This document shows, piece after piece, positions 1 to 7,494 of a stretch of 64,000 bases of DNA. Positions within the stretch are counted from its first letter, which is position 1; each line of letters begins with the position of its first letter. The translations under genes and the position numbers were made by a program. The notes beneath the pieces are model-generated. The model searched no databases. It was given only the letters and a program-made list of their open reading frames with translations, and was not told the origin of the DNA. The stretch comes from Victivallaceae bacterium (GTDB lineage Bacteria; Verrucomicrobiota; Lentisphaeria; Victivallales; Victivallaceae), in NCBI GenBank assembly GCA_024405735.1, contig JAKSOF010000007.1:1-64000 (forward strand), written 5' to 3'.

Positions 1-86
1 CACCGTATGAAGCAACTCCGCTTTGCTTTGTTATGAAGCGCTCACTATGTTCGCATAATAAGGTGGTTTTATTCTTTTAGCATATA

Positions 87-105
87 ACGACAATTATCTT
101 GTCGT
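87..105. repeat. Small perfect inverted repeat upstream of the first gene
   Basis: Seven-base arms ACGACAA and TTGTCGT flank the loop TTATC. The dyad lies just upstream of the promoter at 111-139 and could be an operator for the activase gene, but there is no independent support. Nothing else is recognisable in the first 110 bases. Confidence 0.35.
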
Positions 106-110
106 CGACC

Positions 111-139
111 TTGCCTATCCGGTATTTTGAGAGTATATT
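111..139 (+). promoter_or_regulatory. Sigma70-type promoter for the activase/dehydratase gene
   Basis: TTGCCT at 111-116 and TATATT at 134-139 are separated by 17 nt. Transcription would start near 146, leaving a leader of about 26 nt that carries the GAGG-type ribosome site before the ATG at 172. Confidence 0.5.
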
Positions 140-171
140 ATGAGTATGAAAATTTTTTTAATGAGGTTTTT

Positions 172-2268
172 ATGGATTCCGGCAAAAATTACTACATGGG
201 GATCGACATCGGTTCGACCACCTTTAAAGTCGTTGTGCTTAACGAAAAGAACGAAATCGTCAACCACACCTATCAGCGTACACGCCCCGTTGAGACTCAG
301 CGTCTCGCCTGTTCCGGTCACTGCTCTTCCTGCGGCAACTGCAATTTAGGCTCCATCGGCAAATCGCTCAACGCCTTTTTGACGGAGTGTGATCTCGCGC
401 TGTCGGATATCGCCTGTACGATCGTGACCGGCAGTCAGATCGTCGACGGATTGCGGCGTTTCGTCCCATACGATCAGCAGGTGAGCGAAGTTTCCGCACA
501 CGTCGTCGGCGCGCGGCACTTCCATCCCGACATCGACGCGATCATCGACTGCGGCGGGCAAGACAGCAAGTGCATGGTCTTCGATCCCGCGATGAATATG
601 TGGATCTCGATGATGTCCGGCGTCTGCGCCGCCGGTACCGGCAGTTATCTTGACAGCGTTGCGGCAAAACTCGGCATCCCCGTCGAAGAGATCGCCGGCA
701 AGGTCAACTATGAAGCCGACACGGAATTCAGTTCGGTTTGCGCGGTGCTTTCCGCGACTTCGATCAACAAGTTCAAAAACCGCATCCCCATCGGCGATCT
801 GCTCGCCGGGGCATGCCGGGCGCAGGCGCGTACGATCCTCAACAGCGTCGGACAGCTTTTGCTCCATCAGTCCGGACGGCGCATCCTCTTTCAGGGCGGA
901 GTTGCTTCCAACGGCGCGGTCGCCCATTTCCTGAAAGAACTGACGGGAAGCGAGATCATCGTGCCCCGATACCACCAGGTGATGGGCGCTTTGGGCGCGG
1001 CTCTCCTCGCGCACCAGTACAAAGAGTTGCAAGGCAAGCTCGTCCTCGACAAGATACAATACGAACCGACGCCGCAAAAGTCGATCGCGATGCGGGTCAA
1101 CAATACCAAAAAAGATTTCTTTTCCCACGATAACAGCCGTCCGCTCGTCTGGCGCAACCTCTTTTTTCCGACCGAGATACTGCACGCGTTTGGTGCGCGC
1201 ATTCTGACGCTGGAAACGTATGCCTCGCTTTTCGGCAGGAACCGTAAAAGAGTAAAACAGGCGCTTGACATCGCCGCCCGCAAAGGCTTCGATCAGCAAA
1301 CTTGCTCCTTTTTGCGCATTCTTGAGGGGATCAAGCAGGAAAAACCCGCATTTGCCGTTTCCACCAGTCAGCCCTGTCAGCAGGGCGAACGCATTTTTGC
1401 CGACCTTGCGGAGGATCACGGCTTTGAAGACCGCTTTTTCTCGCTTCACACCCCCATCAACTCCTTTTTCTCCAACGCGGTCGAGCAGATCGCCGAAGGA
1501 TTGCAAAAGGCAATCGACATGATGGGCAAAACCTTCGGCAAAAAACTTGATATGAACAAGCTCGTCGAAGCGTGCGAATATTCCAATCAGGCGGCGGCAA
1601 TCAGCAAGAAATGCAATGAATTGCGCTGGACTTCGCCGCCTTTGATCCGCGGTTCCAAAGCCGTCTACAACGCCGTGATTTTCAGCCAGCTGTGGGGGCG
1701 ACCCGAGTTGGTGGAGATTCAAAAGGCGTATTACGAAGAACTCCTGATGAAAAAAGAGTGGGCGGAAAAACGCTACAAAATCGAAGACACCCACCGTTTG
1801 CTCTGGCTTCATCTGCCGCCGTTTTACGACAACGCGCATTTGGATTTCATCGAAAACAGCTGCAACGCGCCGATCGTTTTTGAGGAAACCAACTACGTCG
1901 GATGGGATCTTCTCGACCTCAAAGACCCGATCCGCTCTTTGGCAAAACGGTTGCTTTCAAGCGGCTTTCTCGATCCGAAACTGCGCGTCGAATACGTCAA
2001 AAAAGTTGTTCAGATGGCAAAAATCACGGGGTGCATTTTGTACACGCACGGTTTCGGCAGATGCAGTCTTGCCGATCGTCCCTTTACCAAAAAATTGCGC
2101 GCGGAATTGGAAAAGATCGCTCTTCCTCTGCTGACGCTGGAGGGCGATTGCATGGACGCTTCCATCGATCCCTGCTCCACCGGCACCAAGATCGCATCGT
2201 TTGTCGAAGCCCTCAATTTGAAACGCTACAACAATCTTTTCGGCAAAATCCGTCAGGAAATGGCGTAA
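172..2268 (+). CDS. Fused acyl-CoA dehydratase activase / 2-hydroxyacyl-CoA dehydratase-type (double-cubane) protein
   Basis: The 698-residue protein joins two partners that are usually separate. Residues about 8-300 are a BadF/BcrA-type ASKHA ATPase (IDIGSTT near 11-17), with the two cysteines that bind the shared [4Fe-4S] cluster in this family visible as VCAAGTGSYLD (C152) and SSVCAVL (C190). Residues about 340-690 resemble the HgdB/double-cubane-cluster (DCCP, YjiM-like) reductase fold, ending in a cysteine-rich tail (THGFGRC, GDCMDAS). Such pairs couple ATP hydrolysis to very low-potential electron transfer. A cysteine cluster at 47-57 (CSGHCSSCGNC) inside the ATPase domain is unusual. 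I chose ATG 172 because GAGG lies just upstream; an upstream TTG at 127 overlaps the promoter. The physiological substrate cannot be read from the sequence, and no dehydratase alpha subunit is adjacent. Confidence 0.85.
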   Translation: MDSGKNYYMGIDIGSTTFKVVVLNEKNEIVNHTYQRTRPVETQRLACSGHCSSCGNCNLGSIGKSLNAFLTECDLALSDIACTIVTGSQIVDGLRRFVPYDQQVSEVSAHVVGARHFHPDIDAIIDCGGQDSKCMVFDPAMNMWISMMSGVCAAGTGSYLDSVAAKLGIPVEEIAGKVNYEADTEFSSVCAVLSATSINKFKNRIPIGDLLAGACRAQARTILNSVGQLLLHQSGRRILFQGGVASNGAVAHFLKELTGSEIIVPRYHQVMGALGAALLAHQYKELQGKLVLDKIQYEPTPQKSIAMRVNNTKKDFFSHDNSRPLVWRNLFFPTEILHAFGARILTLETYASLFGRNRKRVKQALDIAARKGFDQQTCSFLRILEGIKQEKPAFAVSTSQPCQQGERIFADLAEDHGFEDRFFSLHTPINSFFSNAVEQIAEGLQKAIDMMGKTFGKKLDMNKLVEACEYSNQAAAISKKCNELRWTSPPLIRGSKAVYNAVIFSQLWGRPELVEIQKAYYEELLMKKEWAEKRYKIEDTHRLLWLHLPPFYDNAHLDFIENSCNAPIVFEETNYVGWDLLDLKDPIRSLAKRLLSSGFLDPKLRVEYVKKVVQMAKITGCILYTHGFGRCSLADRPFTKKLRAELEKIALPLLTLEGDCMDASIDPCSTGTKIASFVEALNLKRYNNLFGKIRQEMA

Positions 2269-2299
2269 TGTTTTCGCTTCGACGGATTATGACTTGATC

Positions 2300-2476
2300 T
2301 TACGCTTTTTTTGCATTTTTTCCCGATGGACAGCAGAAAAAGGTGAAAAGCATAATCAGAATGATGAAACTGCCACTGCCGAGCGCTCCGGTATCGAGAA
2401 GTGCGGACAAATTGATTTTTTCATTGAGGTGCAACACGGCGCCCAACGCCAGAATGATCCCCGTCAGCCCCTCTCC
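2300..2476 (-). pseudogene. Remnant of an OPT-family transporter (C-terminal end only)
   Basis: Read on the minus strand, this stretch encodes IAGEGLTGIILALGAVL, followed by a hydrophobic segment (GSFIILIMLFTFFCC) and a stop at 2300. The first string resembles the conserved SGLIAGE-type C-terminal motif of bacterial oligopeptide (OPT) transporters. Upstream coding sequence stops abruptly at about 2476, where a duplicated copy of the immunity-gene 3' end begins, so the transporter has lost most of its length. The family call rests on one remembered motif and is moderate. Confidence 0.5.
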
Positions 2477-2782
2477 GGCGATCAGGACTTCTTCTTTGTG
2501 AATAAAAATCAGGTTATCCGCACTGCGACCGATAAAGGAGGCGGCGAGTTTTTTCAACTTGCGTCGTGGTTGTTTGTCATTGATGATATGAGTGGGCCTC
2601 CGCAAAACCGGGTTCGCGCCCCCTGGTGGGATGAGCTAAAAAACAAAAATGCTTCTGTCAAAAAAGAGAATGCCCAATATATTTACACGCTTTTTCTTGA
2701 AGATGTGAAAAAATTTGCGACATTCGCTATTCCGGAAAGAGTATTTCCCCCCGATATGCCCGCAACAGATGCGGCATTTTAA
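2477..2782 (+). pseudogene. Truncated duplicate of the immunity-like gene at 4815-5369
   Basis: The last 100 or so codons (DQDFFFVNKN to ATDAAF and the stop) match the 3' part of the gene at 4815-5369 almost base for base, at an offset of 2587. The signal-anchor N-terminus is missing. Upstream of the junction the frame only runs through the antisense of the transporter remnant, so the long open frame starting near 2294 is a chimera and not a gene. Orphan immunity copies of this kind are common around polymorphic toxin loci; that link is inference. Confidence 0.75.
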
Positions 2783-2788
2783 GCAAAA

Positions 2789-2998
2789 GCCGTTTTGAGG
2801 GCGTTCTGATTCAGGGGAGGGGGCTTGGCGTATTGCGTCAACCTCCTTTTTCTTCAACGGGGAGCAAGCATTGCTGGACTTGGATCAGTACCGCGGGGAT
2901 CCACCGCCCGTTGACGGGAGGTGTTGCGGCGATTTAGAGGCAATTTGGGCAATGGACGCCCCTGATTTGCGTACTTCAATAACTGTTTTTCCACTTCT
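2789..2998. repeat. Repeat R1 (with R2 at 3521-3731 and partial R3 at 5376-5459)
   Basis: About 210 bp, nearly identical to 3521-3731. The first 84 bp also match 5376-5459. The unit starts at GCCGTTT.GAGGGCGTTCTG, contains GGGGAGCAAGCATT (the antisense of the dsbD 3' end, MLAPR-stop), then GGGGATCCACCGCCCGTTGACGG, which resembles an internal part of dsbD near 6356-6388. It ends with GTACTTCAATAACTG. The unit therefore looks like a dsbD 3' end with an internal deletion. Confidence 0.75.
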
Positions 2999-3031
2999 CT
3001 TCTCCAGTATCTGCGGTTATCACTAAAAACG

Positions 3032-3059
3032 TTGAAAAAACTTCCGATTGTGTTATATT
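3032..3059 (+). promoter_or_regulatory. Promoter for the small membrane protein gene
   Basis: TTGAAA at 3032-3037 and TATATT at 3054-3059 are separated by 16 nt. The predicted start near 3066 is incompatible with translation from the in-frame TTG at 3032 and supports the ATG at 3092. Confidence 0.45.
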
Positions 3060-3091
3060 ACGGTCAGAAGTTTTTATTGGGGAAAAATAAT

Positions 3092-3466
3092 ATGGCTTTG
3101 GGCAGTTGCTTGCGAATCACTTTTTTTTGCTTTACGGGAATTTTTTTCTTGTATACCCTTTTTTTTGAAATATGGCGGAAAAAATGGAAACGGCTTGCAC
3201 TTGATATTTTTGTCTACTTTATACAAATGCCGTTGTGGCTGGGGCTCGGAATTGCGATTTTGAGCGTTTCGCCGGATTTGATTTATTCTTACTTCGGCGC
3301 AATATGGCTGCTTGCCGGAATATTATTGTGGATTGCTCCTCATTCTGTCATGGCGATAAAGTCTATCCGCAGAAAAGACTGGCTGGATGCGGCATACTCT
3401 CTTGCGGGGGTATTGGCAATCATTTCTTTTTGTACTTTTATATATTTCCGGGATTATCGCGCGTGA
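3092..3466 (+). CDS. Small integral membrane protein, unknown function
   Basis: A 124-residue, strongly hydrophobic protein with about four membrane segments (roughly residues 7-25, 40-60, 65-85 and 101-118) and a basic loop (WRKKWKR) after the first. The reading frame extends upstream to a TTG at 3032, but a promoter overlaps that region and GGGGAA precedes the ATG at 3092. It sits between two copies of repeat R in the AT-rich island next to the candidate toxin. I do not recognise the family. A membrane-located immunity or accessory role is possible but only suggested by position. Confidence 0.6.
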   Translation: MALGSCLRITFFCFTGIFFLYTLFFEIWRKKWKRLALDIFVYFIQMPLWLGLGIAILSVSPDLIYSYFGAIWLLAGILLWIAPHSVMAIKSIRRKDWLDAAYSLAGVLAIISFCTFIYFRDYRA

Positions 3467-3520
3467 TTTTTCCGTCTCCGGCGCTTCGGGGACCTCCGTG
3501 CCGGAGTATTTTCAGATATA

Positions 3521-3731
3521 GCCGTTTGGAGGGCGTTCTGATTCAGGGGAGGGGGCTTGGCGTATTGCGTCAACCTCCTTTTTCTTCAACGGGGAGCAAG
3601 CATTGCTGGACTTGGATCAGTACCGCGGGGATCCACCGCCCGTTGACGGGAGGTGTTGCGGCGATCCTGGGGCAATTGGGGCAATGGACGCCCCTGATTT
3701 GCGTACTTCAATAACTGTTTTTCACTTTTCT
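3521..3731. repeat. Repeat R2
   Basis: Second near-identical copy of the R1 unit. It lies between the small membrane protein and the candidate effector. The remaining 3732-3898 is AT-rich and holds only the strong AAGGAG ribosome site of the next gene; I see no convincing promoter there. Confidence 0.75.
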
Positions 3732-3898
3732 GCTCTATGTTTCTTGATCCTCCGCAAATTCCTTTTTGTTTTGTTTCGTTATCTGACCGAATACATAAAA
3801 TAGCATTTTCAACAGAGAAAACATTTTTTTCAGGTTGACGAAGCATGCTATTTACGGGGGACGCTGTGTCCTGCTTTTAATCAAAAAAAGGAGAAGAA

Positions 3899-4783
3899 AT
3901 GGATTTAGAAAAAATAAAAACGGAACTCAATCGTATCTCATTGCCACAATATATAAAATTTATCGCAGAGAATAATAGTAAAACATGTATTTGCTGCCAA
4001 CGGTGGAATGGTAAAATTTTTGAAAAAGAAGATTCTAATCGTCCCATATTACCTCTTCACCCGAACTGTCGCTGCAAATATCAAGATATTCCGACAAATG
4101 AAAAAATATTAAATTTTTATGAAGAAAAAAAACAAATTGTTGTAGTATTAACTGAAAAACACAATATTTTAACTGAGCAAGCAAACACTTTAGCAAAGCA
4201 GATTATTATTGCTAAAATGGAAAATAAAAAATTGGAATCTGAACCACTTTTTTTTATTTTTAATGGACGGTATTTGGCTTCGAGTGATGGAAATCTTGCC
4301 CTAAACGCAATATCAGGAAAGCCTGTTTCAGAAAAATTCTCACCTTGGTCAAAAATAAATATAATAGGGGCAGAGCAGACAGTCACAAGAACATTTGATT
4401 ATTCTTATGAACGTCAAGGAATAAAAAACGCGGGGGGAATTCCGGAAGGGGTATATTATATTTTAAAATCTGAAACACGCTCAATTATAACCAGTCCGAT
4501 ATCACATTTCTTGGGTCATAGCGGGTGGGGAAGCTATTCGTGGTCTTTACATCCTTGCGAAAATACAAACACAAGAGAGCGAAGTGGTTTTTTTATACAT
4601 GGCGGTAGCGAATCTACTTCTGCAGGCTGTATTGATCTTAGAGAACATGATATAACGTTTAATTCATTTTTACATCATTTTGCCAAGAAAAAGCTATATA
4701 TTTACATCAGTTATCCGGAGGAGAATATATCTGTCTCTGAAAAAAACATGATCTTACCGACTCTCAATTCTTGGGATTATTGA
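3899..4783 (+). CDS. Candidate secreted effector: MuF-like cysteine head plus Tlde1/DUF2778 L,D-transpeptidase-fold domain
   Basis: A 294-residue protein without a signal peptide. Residues 28-62 (CICC, WNGKIF, LHPNCRCKY) resemble the metal-binding tail of phage Mu F-type head proteins, a module often found on polymorphic toxins. After a coiled-coil-like linker (70-115), residues about 118-275 match the DUF2778/Tlde1 fold: GNLALNAISGKP, IPEGVYYIL and the active-site string FFIHGGSESTSAGCIDL with H234 and C244. From memory, Tlde1 of Salmonella uses a histidine and cysteine ten residues apart, as here. Tlde1 enzymes are type VI effectors that cleave or exchange D-amino acids in target peptidoglycan. 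AAGGAG precedes the ATG. The gene is AT-rich relative to its surroundings, consistent with recent transfer. No secretion genes are nearby. Confidence 0.7.
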   Translation: MDLEKIKTELNRISLPQYIKFIAENNSKTCICCQRWNGKIFEKEDSNRPILPLHPNCRCKYQDIPTNEKILNFYEEKKQIVVVLTEKHNILTEQANTLAKQIIIAKMENKKLESEPLFFIFNGRYLASSDGNLALNAISGKPVSEKFSPWSKINIIGAEQTVTRTFDYSYERQGIKNAGGIPEGVYYILKSETRSIITSPISHFLGHSGWGSYSWSLHPCENTNTRERSGFFIHGGSESTSAGCIDLREHDITFNSFLHHFAKKKLYIYISYPEENISVSEKNMILPTLNSWDY

Positions 4784-4808
4784 TTTTTTTCTAAATGGAT
4801 GATATATT
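4780..4808 (+). promoter_or_regulatory. Separate promoter for the immunity-like gene
   Basis: TTGATT at 4780-4785 overlaps the effector stop codon, and TATATT at 4803-4808 follows after 17 nt. The ATG at 4815 is only 6 nt downstream of the -10 box, so the mRNA would be leaderless or nearly so. Independent expression of the partner gene fits an antidote role. Confidence 0.5.
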
Positions 4809-4814
4809 GTCATT

Positions 4815-5369
4815 ATGAAAAGGGAACGCAAGGGAAAAACATATTGGATCCTCCGGGGGGTGTTGCCTCTTTTGATTTTGCTGCCGTTTATCAAGCCGGA
4901 AGCAACTTTTTTGATACTTTTCGGTGACAGGTACAATCGTTGCGGAAAAATTCCCGTATTCGCCGGAAAAAGTCTCTCCGATAATCAAAAAGATCAGGAC
5001 GTCTACATCTATAAAGCCCAAGATAAACCCTTCATTTTAGTTGGACCTTATACATTTTCACCTGGCGATCAGGACTTCTTCTTTGTGAATAAAAATCAGG
5101 TTATCCGCACCGCGACCGATAAAGGAGGCGGCGAGTTTTTTCAACTTGCGTCGTGGTTGTTTGTCATTGATGATATGAGTGGGCCTCCGCAAAACCGGGT
5201 TCGCGCCCCCTGGTGGGATGAGCTAAAAAACAAAAATGCTTCTGTCAAAAAAGAGAATGCCCAATATATTTACACGCTTTTTCTTGAAGATGTGAAAAAA
5301 TTTGCGACATTCGCTATTCCGGAAAGAGTATTTCCCCCCGATATGCCCGCAACAGATGCGGCATTTTAA
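4815..5369 (+). CDS. Candidate immunity protein, membrane-anchored and exported
   Basis: A 184-residue protein. A basic start (MKRERKGK) and a hydrophobic segment (residues about 11-36) form an uncleaved signal anchor or signal peptide. The remaining 150 residues are polar and would lie in the periplasm, where a peptidoglycan-acting toxin works. It follows the effector by 31 bp and has its own promoter. Its 3' half is duplicated at 2477-2782. No database family is recognised; the immunity role is inferred from position, topology and the presence of an orphan copy. There is no ribosome site upstream, consistent with leaderless expression. Confidence 0.55.
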   Translation: MKRERKGKTYWILRGVLPLLILLPFIKPEATFLILFGDRYNRCGKIPVFAGKSLSDNQKDQDVYIYKAQDKPFILVGPYTFSPGDQDFFFVNKNQVIRTATDKGGGEFFQLASWLFVIDDMSGPPQNRVRAPWWDELKNKNASVKKENAQYIYTLFLEDVKKFATFAIPERVFPPDMPATDAAF

Positions 5370-5375
5370 GCAAAA

Positions 5376-5459
5376 GCCGTTTGGAGGGCGTTCTGATTCA
5401 GGGGAGGGGGCTTGACGTATTGCGTCGGTTTCCTTTTTCTTCAACGGGGAGCAAGCATT
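5376..5459. repeat. Repeat R3 (partial copy, overlaps the dsbD 3' end)
   Basis: Matches the first 84 bp of R1 with a few differences. Its last bases encode the final codons and stop of dsbD on the opposite strand, so the repeat and the gene share sequence. Beyond 5459 R3 continues as normal dsbD sequence, whereas R1 and R2 jump to a more internal dsbD-like stretch. Confidence 0.7.
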
Positions 5460-6871
5460 ACCAGACCGGGCAGCCCCGGCAAGTTGTAACGCCGCAATAT
5501 TTCCCGCGTTTGACCGTCGCGGACGTCTTGCGCCTGAAATTTGACGAAAATCACGTTTTCAAGTGCGGTTTTGACTTCGTCATCCTGCAGGACTTCGCGG
5601 TCGAAAGTTTGACAGTTGCCGCACCACGTCGCCCAGAAATCGACGACGACAAGGCGATTTTCCTTTTTTGCACTCACAAGCGCGGCTTCCAGTTTGGCGA
5701 TTTCCGCTTGCGGCGAAACGTTTTCCCGCATCAGCCGGACGCCGGAAATTCCGTAACGGATCGCCGCGGTCAGCAATATCGCGGCAAAACCGTATTGGAC
5801 AAAAAGCATCACTTTGCCCGGTTTCGGCAATGCGGCGAGCCCCGCTCCGGCAAAGGGCCACGGCAACCCCATCCCGATCCCGAGCAGAAGCGGCAGAAAC
5901 AATCCCCAGCTTTCTCCGGCGGCGTAGCGTTCGGCGGAGGTCAGAAGCACCGCTCCGGCGACCGGGGCGACGCACGTGCCGGCAAGAAGCGCCGCCAGCG
6001 CTCCGAGCAGAAAAGCGACCAGTATCTTGCCGCCGCGCAACTTCCTCGCGTCGATGGCGGCGAGCCGGGAAAGGTCCAAATGGACGATCCCCGCCGTCGA
6101 GAATGCGAAAATCCCGAAAATGATGGCGACGCAAAAGTGAAAAACCGCCGACCCCGACCAGTCGCCGAAGCGCGCCCCCGTCAAAACGATGACCGCGCCG
6201 AGTATGCCGTAGGCGACCGCCATCCCCGAAGCGTAGGCGAAACCGCGCAATGCGCCTTTGCCGCCTTTTTCCGCCCCGATGATCGCGAGATTGACGGGGA
6301 TCATCGGCAAAACACACGGGGTGAGATTCAGCAGAAATCCCCCCGCAAGCACCGCGAGGATCCACAGCCAGTTGACGGGAGGCGTTGCGGCGGTTTCCGG
6401 CGCGGAGACATCATTGAGCCATGCAAGGAAATCTTTTTTGCTCATCGCTCCGGAAAAACTTTTGACCGTCTTGGCGCGCGTGATTTCAGGCGGCAGGCTT
6501 CCGGTCGATATCGGCGGAGCCGCGCCGCCGGTCACGTCAAAGGTGTGCGTTTCCGGCAAAAGACATAGCGGAACTTCCCCTTCTTTTGCCAGTTTGCATC
6601 CCTGATAGGAAACGGAAAAATTTTTTTCCGCCGAGACGCGCCAGCGCCAGACGCCGGATGGGAAAATTTTTTCTCCCTCTTTTTCGACCGGCGACGGTTT
6701 TTCGATGACAAATGCGCCGTCAAAGGAAACAAAATCCGCATCGAGATAAAAATTTTCCGCAACGGTGACTTCGACGAGCGTTTCCGCGCCCTGCGGTGCC
6801 GATCGCCATGTAAACGGCGCCGCCGTCAGCGCCGCCGCGATAAAAGAAAGACAAAAAAGCAGTTTTTTCAT
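5441..6871 (-). CDS. dsbD: Thiol:disulfide interchange protein DsbD
   Basis: A 476-residue inner-membrane protein that carries electrons from cytoplasmic thioredoxin to periplasmic thiols. Signal peptide at 1-18. The periplasmic alpha domain has C92 and C103. The membrane domain starts near 168 with LNLTPCVLPMIP (C186) and has the second redox cysteine in LAGTCVAPVAG. The C-terminal thioredoxin domain carries WCGNC at 416-420. The protein ends with GLPGLVMLAPR, about 20 residues shorter than I expect for the gamma domain, and this end lies inside repeat R3. A GGAG ribosome site stands about ten bases before the start. It converges with the immunity-like gene. Confidence 0.9.
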   Translation of the reverse strand: MKKLLFCLSFIAAALTAAPFTWRSAPQGAETLVEVTVAENFYLDADFVSFDGAFVIEKPSPVEKEGEKIFPSGVWRWRVSAEKNFSVSYQGCKLAKEGEVPLCLLPETHTFDVTGGAAPPISTGSLPPEITRAKTVKSFSGAMSKKDFLAWLNDVSAPETAATPPVNWLWILAVLAGGFLLNLTPCVLPMIPVNLAIIGAEKGGKGALRGFAYASGMAVAYGILGAVIVLTGARFGDWSGSAVFHFCVAIIFGIFAFSTAGIVHLDLSRLAAIDARKLRGGKILVAFLLGALAALLAGTCVAPVAGAVLLTSAERYAAGESWGLFLPLLLGIGMGLPWPFAGAGLAALPKPGKVMLFVQYGFAAILLTAAIRYGISGVRLMRENVSPQAEIAKLEAALVSAKKENRLVVVDFWATWCGNCQTFDREVLQDDEVKTALENVIFVKFQAQDVRDGQTREILRRYNLPGLPGLVMLAPR

Positions 6872-6895
6872 CAGGATCTATTCTCCGTTATTCAT

Positions 6896-6924
6896 ACTGT
6901 AATGGACGGCGGCGTTTTTTTCAA
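6896..6924 (-). promoter_or_regulatory. Promoter of dsbD
   Basis: On the minus strand TTGAAA (6919-6924) and TACAGT (6896-6901) are 17 nt apart, about 25 bp before the dsbD start. Confidence 0.45.
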
Positions 6925-7033
6925 GCGCGGATAAAAACATTTTTTGGGGACGGCAACGGGACGGGAAAGCATCCCTTTCGCAATCAGGGACGGTGCAAAA
7001 CCAAGTTTTTTTCAAAAAAAATCGCATAACAGC

Positions 7034-7062
7034 TTGAAAAAATCCCGATAACGGGGTATTTT
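7034..7062 (+). promoter_or_regulatory. Promoter of tRNA-Lys and rpmB
   Basis: TTGAAA and TATTTT with a 17-nt spacer, 39 nt before the tRNA gene. No terminator is obvious between the tRNA and rpmB, so both may be co-transcribed. Confidence 0.5.
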
Positions 7063-7101
7063 AAAAGACGTTGTTCAGATTGGACAGCAATTTTTTCCGG
7101 C

Positions 7102-7177
7102 GGGTTGATAGCTCAGTCGGTAGAGCATCGCCCTTTTAAGGCGGTGGTCCCGGGTTCGAGTCCCGGTCAACCCACCA
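7102..7177 (+). tRNA. tRNA-Lys (TTT)
   Basis: A 76-nt cloverleaf. Acceptor stem GGGTTGA/TCAACCC, anticodon loop CTTTTAA (TTT), T arm GGTTCGAGTCC, discriminator A and an encoded CCA. Confidence 0.95.
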
Positions 7178-7229
7178 GTTTTTTCTGGTGACAAGAGTTT
7201 AACAACTTTTTAGAAAAAGAGGCAACAAA

Positions 7230-7457
7230 ATGAGCAGAGTTTGCGCGCTTTGCGGCAAAACGAAAGCCAACGGCGGTTGCATCACCCGCAAGGGTCTGGC
7301 GAAAAAAGCCGGCGGCATCGGTATGCACGTGGTGAAAAATGTCAAACGCACGTTTGAAGTCAATCTTCAGAGCGTGAAAATCAATGACGGCGGCACGGTC
7401 AAAACCGTGAAAATGTGCGCCGCCTGCATCCGTACCGGAAATTACCAGAAGGCCTAA
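7230..7457 (+). CDS. rpmB: 50S ribosomal protein bL28
   Basis: A 75-residue basic protein of normal L28 length. It keeps both CxxC pairs (CALCGK near the start, CAAC near the end), so it is the zinc-binding C+ form. It lies downstream of tRNA-Lys and is followed by a strong terminator. Unlike in many bacteria, rpmG is not adjacent. Confidence 0.93.
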   Translation: MSRVCALCGKTKANGGCITRKGLAKKAGGIGMHVVKNVKRTFEVNLQSVKINDGGTVKTVKMCAACIRTGNYQKA

Positions 7458-7494
7458 GCGTCGCGGTAACCGGTATGACCGGTCAGGAAATTTT

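Noticed and set aside
2294-2782. A 162-codon frame as a complete gene
   Set aside because: Its first 60 codons are the antisense of the transporter remnant and the rest is the truncated immunity duplicate, so it is a chimera created by rearrangement.
7172-7191. CACCAG-TTTTTT-CTGGTG hairpin after tRNA-Lys as a terminator
   Set aside because: Only six pairs with the T run in the loop and none after the stem; it would use the tRNA CCA end, so termination is unlikely.
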